Shown here piece after piece: positions 58,001-64,000 of a stretch of 64,000 bases of DNA. Source of the stretch: Botryosphaeria dothidea (lineage: Eukaryota > Ascomycota > Dothideomycetes > Botryosphaeriales > Botryosphaeriaceae); the NCBI GenBank assembly GCA_011503125.2, contig WWBZ02000012.1, positions 372,001 to 436,000 on the forward strand, written 5' to 3'. The notes under the pieces were generated by a model. The model worked only from the letters and a program-made list of their open reading frames with translations. It did no database searches and was not told where the DNA came from. A program made the translations under genes and the position numbers. Each line of letters opens with the position of its first letter. The stretch's first letter is position 1.

Positions 58001-58543
58001 TGCTGCAATTCGCCGCGACAATCTCGTACAGCTTCACTCGCACTGGAGCAGCGTGCGCTTCACTTTCTCCCCCATAGCAAGAGCCGGAAACGGTGTTCAA
58101 GTGAGGTGACAGCACATATTGGAGAAATGAGGTCTGGAATCATCTCGGTCGGCTCTGTCTGGCTCATGAATTAACAATGCTTGAATCTGGAAGCGCAGCA
58201 GCGAAGAAGGGACGTCGAGACAGGCAGTTGCCAGTCGGAGAGTAGCGCAGCCCCACCTGTGGCACGTGCGCACGGGGAACGGTCAGGGCGCGTCGCACCG
58301 ACACCTGAGCACCCCAGACTTCATCCATCCATCGCCCGGCCAAACCGCCTGCAATTGCCGTCCTGCTTCCACCACGAGTCTCATCTCGCTCTACCTTGTG
58401 CCTTGTCCGTGCGCCCAGGAGAACCCTCTTCCTATAAGGACTTCAAATGCCCAGCGAATTCGGCATGCCACTCCCCGACGCCTGCGCGCGCGACAGCACT
58501 TGACCGACCATTCGATACGCGCGTCGCCGCTGCAAAAGCTCCA
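55020..58543. other. 3.5 kb intergenic between EXO84 and IML1
   Basis: No frame is assigned. A promoter-like layout occurs at 56920-56975: a TTTAAAAAGG box followed by CT-rich sequence. A short plus frame at 57099-57218 (MALAVLWSPG...) lies downstream but has no recognisable features. T runs of 8-9 occur near 57560-57586. Three degenerate 14-bp tandem units (ctggtnttgan type) lie at about 57699-57740. No RNA gene was recognised. Confidence 0.45.
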
Positions 58544-61500
58544 ATGTCCAAGTCCGCCGTCTCTCAGGCCCCGAAGGTGCAGAAGATCTGTACCTTGTGG
58601 ACTCATGATGACAGCCTGTCTCGCGAGGATGTCCTGTTCAACATTGACCGCTTTCCCGAGCTTGCAATCAGCCCCGGCTCTCTTGTCAAGATCGTCGCTT
58701 TGAGCCAGAACACCGTAGTCCGCGATTTCCAAGAGCTGGCCCGCACCCCCTCGCAGGATGGCAGCCGGCGCATCAAGCTCGACACCTCCCGAAAGGCATC
58801 CTCTCCAAGCGGGTTCACCTCGAGAAAACATCAAACTGGCTCCTTTACTCTTACCCTTGATGAAAATGGCCACCGTGTCCATGGCGGCAGGGAGGTCGAC
58901 CCGCAGAAGACTTATGTCTTTCTCGCCAAGGCAATGGGCCCGGACCTCAAGACAAAGTATCCGAACTTGCAGGTCTCCGTCTCCGACCATATTGCCCGTA
59001 ACTTTGGCTTCCGTAATCGCATGCAAGTCATGCTATCCCCCGCTGAAGATGATCTGTACTCTGCCTCTCATGTTGAGATTAGTTTCCGTGACGAGTACCT
59101 GTCTCGTGCTGACATGTGGAGATTTGCTATCTCTGAACTGAGCGGCAAGACCGTCTACAAAGGCCAAAAACTGCTTTTCATGGGCACCATAAAAGCAACT
59201 GTCAAGAACGTCTTCGTCGATGGTCAGACCACTCATTCTGCATATTTCTCTACCACAACAAAACCTGTGTTCCGTAGCGAATCTGCTCGCTACGTCCTCT
59301 TCATCCAGATGTCGAAGGAAATGTGGAATTTCGACACAGAAGGATCAGGCGAGATCATGTTCAACAAGGTCATCAACGGGTTCCTTCCGGACCTGTTCAA
59401 GCGATGGCAGAGACTTGACGCGAAGCATCTCGTTACCATCATCATGTTTACGCGCATGCAGTATGATCGAGGGTTTGTTCCTAATGGAACTCAGGCGAAT
59501 GGCTTGCCATTTGATCCCGAGGCACCAGCAGGCTCTGCCTCCAGGGATTTCTACCGTGTGGTAGTAAGCGAGATGGCCAGCAGTGACTGGATCAGCATTC
59601 TGTACCAGCTCAAGAAAGAGTTTCGCACGTTTCTGCGCGATGTCACTGTAATGCCATTCTCATCCAAAAACCCACCCAAGGCCGATTTTCAGGATGACGA
59701 CGAGATCGATCCGGAATTCATCATCGCCGGAACTCCTCGGACGTCGGATAAGGGCAATATCCTGGAAGCTATCAATCTTGCTTCCTTACAATACTCCAAG
59801 GATTATATCGACAGGGATCTCGTGAGGACGGGAATTTCTGTCATCGTCATCTCACCCGGCAGCGGCATCTTTGAAGTAGACTACAACATGCTGAAGCTCA
59901 CGACTGATACGCTTCTCGGTAGTGGTATCGGAATCGACCTCGTCTGCTTGCAACCAATGCCTCTTCATTCAGTACCACTATTCAAGTACCGGACGCCACG
60001 ACTGGCTGCTGAGGCTGATGCCAAGTTGCCGCTGCAAAGGGTCATTGAAGCTGATGATTCAGAATCCAAGGATGACTTCGGGCCAGATGATGAGACGCCA
60101 CGCCAAACGTTTCCCAATTTCGGGTCTAGACTCCCCAAACACCGCGGCTCTACATCCTTGGCCGCATCGCCTGCTAAACACCATAGCTGGCAGTCGCATC
60201 ATGTCACCGAGCCTGAACCTGGAGAGTGGAGTTACGCCATGCCGCATTGGCTAGACATATCGTACTGGACTGGTTCATCGGATGATATTTTCGGAATGGA
60301 ACAGGTAAACAAGCGAGGGAATCCCCATACAAGATCACAACGCAAGTCCAAGGGATTCTCCCTAAGATGCCGGATGTACGAACTTCAGATGATGGGAGTC
60401 ATGGAAAACGAGATGAGCAATATTTCTCTACCTTATTTACAGGAAAATCCGCTCTATCCTTGGTCCCTGCTGGCCCCTACCGATTATGGGGCGGATCGAA
60501 GAAATAATGAAAGGGATGCTCTCTTGATTTCGACATCTTCATCACCACAGGAAACACGCAGCATGCACCGATCGCGGACTACGAATCTGGATGAACAGAA
60601 TGCCATGCACCGCGCCTGGATGGACAACTACGATGACCATATTTTTCGTCCGATGACTGAACGGCAAAAGTCTGAGGAAAAGGCACGCAAAGATCGGCAA
60701 CAGAAAGAATTGGAGGCGCGGCACGTGCTTCGAAGCAACCGCTACCGCTATCCCCCTAACGAATCTTTACTCTCCGCTTCTTTCAACAGCCAAGCTGAAT
60801 CTCTTGGCAGTTCTGGTCGGCCTCCCCGTTCCCCGTCTTTTCTGAGAGGCAAGGAAAAATCAGACCCAGCAAAAGAAATACCCGGAAAGGACATACGCAG
60901 CTCTCGGACAGCAGCTCATCACAGACTCAGCGTCACTTCAAGAACGGTACAAGATTTGTCGACAAGCCCTGTTGGTCGTGACATCCGTCATCCGTTGCTT
61001 CATGATCGGGCACATACAACCTCTAGACTGCCCCCTCGCAGTGTTCCCGCCGATATCGAATCTGAAAGTGATGATTTCCCTACCAAAGAGGATTCAGGAT
61101 CCCGGCCGTACACACCCGAGCGTGGAAGAGGAAAAGATCCTACGGATACTACCAGCAACAGATCTGCAGAGTCTAGTATTAATCCGCGGCCATCCAAGTG
61201 GCTCTCAAGGCATATCAGCTTCTCTGCGTTTGGGTTTGGACCATCAAAGGCTGCTCCGAGTACCGAAGTCACGACCAGTAAAGTTGCTCCTGCAGCACTG
61301 AGCAAGATAGCGCCAGCAACTTCTGTATCCCGAAAACCGTCTCAGCTTAGCGTGCTATCTGCAGCGCTGGAGGGTAGCGATGCTCATGATCACAAGATAG
61401 CATCTGAACCGATCCAAATCCAGGCTACTTCCAAAAAGATGTCTGCTAACGAATCCTCCCAATCAAGTCTCCGGATTGGTTCAGGGACGCCAAAAGGCCG

Positions 61501-64000
61501 TATTGAGGAGAAGGTTCTGTCAACATCGCATACCGCCGTGGATATCAAAGATCCCGGCTCTCTTTTCCTGCTCGCCGGTTCAAAAGGCCTACTCGACCAG
61601 GTTGGACCTAAGATGAACCTGTCCACTAGTGGAGACCGGCATGAGATACCTCGTACCCTATCACCTACAAGTTCGCTTTCACCTTGGATGGTCCTTGTGA
61701 ATCCCTGTAACCCGAGAAAGAACAATCTCACCATCGCGAGCCAATTCCGCCGATGGCATCACGTCTTTCCGCGGCCATTGAAGGCTTCGTCTATCAAGTG
61801 GAAGTCTCTTTGCTCCCCAGCAGCTGTGCCGTTGACAAATGATTTCTTTCCTAATGCAGATCAGCTGGCTTCGGAGTACAACGAGAGCCCATACAGGATA
61901 ATACAGAATGATGAAGAGGAACTCTATGCTACACCAAGGAGTCGAGAGAATCTCATTCGGGAACTCATTGCTTTCCGCCTTGCCCACGGCTTCCAGGTCA
62001 TCATTGGCTCGTCGGTTTCCGAGTTCACAGGAAGACCTGAGCAGGACATTGCAAACATCTTTGCAAAAGATTACATGCTTGAGGCAGGGTCATCAATCTT
62101 CATGTCTCTCGGCACTACCATCCACCAGTTGGCCTGCGTGAGCGCGGGCGAAGTCGAAGTGAAGAGATTCTACAGGAAACCCGCAGCGGAGATCCTCTCT
62201 GCTGATAGAACAAAGCCGCCTTTCCCATACGAACCCTTGATCAAGACAGCACTCGATAGTGAATACGAACAACATGAGTTCACGTTGAGGAATCCCCGCG
62301 ACGAGTACAACTGGAACTTCATTGACAGCTATTTGGCTGGCTATGAACAAGACTTTTCAGATACTCTCAGATTTTGGCGAGCTCGTTTTGTGCTCATTCC
62401 CGTGGACATACCACCAAATCCGCGCCGGCACTTGTCCATGCTTGCAGAAGATTCCGATGAAGAGATTCGCTTGGAAGGCATCCGGAAGCTCACACAAATT
62501 TGGCAAAAATGGCGTTATGTACCACCCGAGGAGAGGCAGTACCAATCAGCAGCACAGATGCATAAAGATGCTAATCCTTTGGCCATTGAATATCAGACAA
62601 GAGATCCGTCTGCGGTTGTTGCTGCAGGGCCAGATGGAACAATTCTAGCAGAAAATACAACAGACGCTTTTTCAACAGCGCTGTTTGCCGGAAACGAGTC
62701 TTACAGCCGCTCTAACTACGATGTTTCTAAGCTCGCGGTGGATCTTCAGGGAGAAAAGAGTATCCCTATGACGGACAGGAGATGGCACTTCAAGCTCCAT
62801 TTGAGCTGTTTCCTTGGCTTTGATCTAACAACGTGGCTTCTGCAAAACTTCCGGGACATCAATACCAGAGAGGAGGCAGTCGAGCTCGGCAATGAGCTGA
62901 TGAGTAAAGGGCTGTTCCATCACGTCACCAGAAAACATCCCTTCCGTGACGGTAATTTCTTCTACCAAGTCTCTTCAGAATATCGCGCTCCTCGATCAGA
63001 GACAAAGAGCTGGCTTGCAGGCCTCAGCACTCGTCGCTCTGACAAGTCTTCCGTGCCTTCAACTCCTTCGACGGAAGCAAGACCCATGTCCATCACTTCT
63101 TCTATCTCGACCAGTCGGTCCAGGCCTGCCACTGCAACTTCATCCTCCGAGAACTCAGGAGACAAGACTCCTACGCGGATCGGAAGTCCGCGGAAACAAG
63201 CAACTCTCAGCAACGTCATGCGAATAGATGTTGACCCTCGCAAAAGGTCTTACAGGCCTGAGGTCGTCAATCTACATTACGATCGCCTCCACAACCCGGA
63301 TAACTGCTATCACATTAGAATAGATTGGATGAATGTCACGGCAAAGCTGATTGAAGATGCCATCAACACGTGGGCAACAAGCGTAGAGAAGTACGGCTTG
63401 CGGCTCGTAGAGCTACCAATCGCGGAGGCTGCTACCATAGGCGAATCACACCCATTTCGCGCGCCATACATGATCCGGCTGGCGTGTCCGCCACCGAAGG
63501 GGCAGCTACAGTACTTCGACTCGACTTCCTTCGGGCCGCAGCGGCAGAGCGACCGATTCATCTACCACAAGGCGATCCTGCGTAAGCTGGGCTTCGTGCT
63601 CGACATGGAGGCCGCGTCGTGCTTCCCGTCAGACGTCGACGTCACCTACTCATGGGGCAAGCCCGACTACCAGCACACACAGTTCATCCACAAGAGCGGC
63701 GTGCTTCTCACGCAGATCACGGACGAAGGCGACTTCCTCCTGCTCGCCAACCGCCTGTGCAACAACCGCGGCGCCTTCGGCATCGGCCTGGCCCGCGACG
63801 GCAGCAGCAAGTTCTCCGCCGAGAAGCAGCAGGCCGACGCGCACCTCTTCCACGAGCAGCGCCGCGAGCCCACGCCCATCTTCGCCCTGCAGAACCCCAT
63901 GCAGAACGTGCGCTCCCCCTTCGCCTCGCCCCTCGTGCGCCCGGTCCCCGACGCCGCCATCAACGCGGCTATTTTGCTCAACACGCGCATCGGCGTCGAC
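58544..64000 (+). CDS. IML1: Iml1 (SEACIT/GATOR1, DEPDC5 homologue), 3' end outside window
   Basis: Iml1 is the GAP subunit of SEACIT/GATOR1 that switches off TORC1 through Gtr1 when amino acids are short. One intron-free frame runs from 58544 to the window end: 1819 codons with no stop. The N-terminal domain opens MSKSAVSQAPKVQKICTLWT, with FNIDRFPELAISPGSLVKIV. The SABA/longin-type region follows (KTYVFLAKAMGPDLKTKYPN, ARYVLFIQMSKEMWNFDTEG, RDFYRVVVSEMASSDWISIL). WSYAMPHWLDISYWTG and a Ser-rich linker come next, then a middle block (RPEQDIANIFAKDYMLEAGS, TLRNPRDEYNWNFIDSYLAG). The DEP domain lies at about residues 1405-1485 (DRRWHFKLHLSCFLGFDLTT and KGLFHHVTRKHPFRDGNFFY). The remainder is the C-terminal domain. 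Identity is secure. Confidence 0.96.
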   Translation, partial: MSKSAVSQAPKVQKICTLWTHDDSLSREDVLFNIDRFPELAISPGSLVKIVALSQNTVVRDFQELARTPSQDGSRRIKLDTSRKASSPSGFTSRKHQTGSFTLTLDENGHRVHGGREVDPQKTYVFLAKAMGPDLKTKYPNLQVSVSDHIARNFGFRNRMQVMLSPAEDDLYSASHVEISFRDEYLSRADMWRFAISELSGKTVYKGQKLLFMGTIKATVKNVFVDGQTTHSAYFSTTTKPVFRSESARYVLFIQMSKEMWNFDTEGSGEIMFNKVINGFLPDLFKRWQRLDAKHLVTIIMFTRMQYDRGFVPNGTQANGLPFDPEAPAGSASRDFYRVVVSEMASSDWISILYQLKKEFRTFLRDVTVMPFSSKNPPKADFQDDDEIDPEFIIAGTPRTSDKGNILEAINLASLQYSKDYIDRDLVRTGISVIVISPGSGIFEVDYNMLKLTTDTLLGSGIGIDLVCLQPMPLHSVPLFKYRTPRLAAEADAKLPLQRVIEADDSESKDDFGPDDETPRQTFPNFGSRLPKHRGSTSLAASPAKHHSWQSHHVTEPEPGEWSYAMPHWLDISYWTGSSDDIFGMEQVNKRGNPHTRSQRKSKGFSLRCRMYELQMMGVMENEMSNISLPYLQENPLYPWSLLAPTDYGADRRNNERDALLISTSSSPQETRSMHRSRTTNLDEQNAMHRAWMDNYDDHIFRPMTERQKSEEKARKDRQQKELEARHVLRSNRYRYPPNESLLSASFNSQAESLGSSGRPPRSPSFLRGKEKSDPAKEIPGKDIRSSRTAAHHRLSVTSRTVQDLSTSPVGRDIRHPLLHDRAHTTSRLPPRSVPADIESESDDFPTKEDSGSRPYTPERGRGKDPTDTTSNRSAESSINPRPSKWLSRHISFSAFGFGPSKAAPSTEVTTSKVAPAALSKIAPATSVSRKPSQLSVLSAALEGSDAHDHKIASEPIQIQATSKKMSANESSQSSLRIGSGTPKGRIEEKVLSTSHTAVDIKDPGSLFLLAGSKGLLDQVGPKMNLSTSGDRHEIPRTLSPTSSLSPWMVLVNPCNPRKNNLTIASQFRRWHHVFPRPLKASSIKWKSLCSPAAVPLTNDFFPNADQLASEYNESPYRIIQNDEEELYATPRSRENLIRELIAFRLAHGFQVIIGSSVSEFTGRPEQDIANIFAKDYMLEAGSSIFMSLGTTIHQLACVSAGEVEVKRFYRKPAAEILSADRTKPPFPYEPLIKTALDSEYEQHEFTLRNPRDEYNWNFIDSYLAGYEQDFSDTLRFWRARFVLIPVDIPPNPRRHLSMLAEDSDEEIRLEGIRKLTQIWQKWRYVPPEERQYQSAAQMHKDANPLAIEYQTRDPSAVVAAGPDGTILAENTTDAFSTALFAGNESYSRSNYDVSKLAVDLQGEKSIPMTDRRWHFKLHLSCFLGFDLTTWLLQNFRDINTREEAVELGNELMSKGLFHHVTRKHPFRDGNFFYQVSSEYRAPRSETKSWLAGLSTRRSDKSSVPSTPSTEARPMSITSSISTSRSRPATATSSSENSGDKTPTRIGSPRKQATLSNVMRIDVDPRKRSYRPEVVNLHYDRLHNPDNCYHIRIDWMNVTAKLIEDAINTWATSVEKYGLRLVELPIAEAATIGESHPFRAPYMIRLACPPPKGQLQYFDSTSFGPQRQSDRFIYHKAILRKLGFVLDMEAASCFPSDVDVTYSWGKPDYQHTQFIHKSGVLLTQITDEGDFLLLANRLCNNRGAFGIGLARDGSSKFSAEKQQADAHLFHEQRREPTPIFALQNPMQNVRSPFASPLVRPVPDAAINAAILLNTRIGVD

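Overview
This window comes from a filamentous ascomycete (Pezizomycotina), most likely a Dothideomycete-type genome, although the class cannot be proved from the sequence. The evidence is dense genes on both strands with short GT-AG introns of about 47-100 nt, GC-rich coding DNA, an XlnR/Xyr1-type xylanase regulator, a LaeA-like methyltransferase, a fungal rhodopsin-domain membrane protein, a GH76 wall enzyme and a two-repeat fungal Myb-like protein. I found no transposase, rRNA, tRNA or CRISPR array. Gene models were built by hand from splice sites and reading-frame continuity.

Left part (1-12.4 kb): a GH76 Dfg5/Dcw1-type protein cut by the window edge, a two-repeat Myb-like DNA-binding protein, proteasome subunit RPN1 divergent from the ribosome-assembly kinase RIO2, and a MATE-family transporter. 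Accessory part (13-27 kb): a Xi-class glutathione transferase (glutathionyl-hydroquinone reductase), a GC-rich FAD monooxygenase of PhzS type, a LaeA-like methyltransferase, a rhodopsin-domain membrane protein, an uncertain low-complexity ORF and an aldehyde dehydrogenase. These are typical decorating and detoxifying enzymes, but there is no backbone synthase, so a metabolite cluster is only a possibility.

Middle (27-41 kb): the xlnR orthologue sits between 2.9 kb of non-coding DNA upstream and about 6.3 kb of nearly gene-free DNA downstream. The downstream block carries microsatellites and perfect inverted repeats, and ends at a small coiled-coil orphan gene.

Right part (41-64 kb): dense housekeeping genes. 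A single open frame joins a CCA-adding tRNA nucleotidyltransferase to a Tti2-like domain. It is followed by TRS85, NOP53, YPT6, TOM20, EXO84 and the 5' 1819 codons of IML1, which runs off the window. Several neighbours form head-to-head pairs with short shared promoters: RPN1/RIO2, CCA1-Tti2/TRS85, NOP53/YPT6 and TOM20/EXO84.

The most notable observations are the continuous CCA1-Tti2 fusion with staggered in-frame starts, a NAGNAG tandem acceptor inside the xlnR zinc cluster, a 32-nt poly-C run in the last xlnR intron, and the two Myb repeats that share intron position, phase and length.
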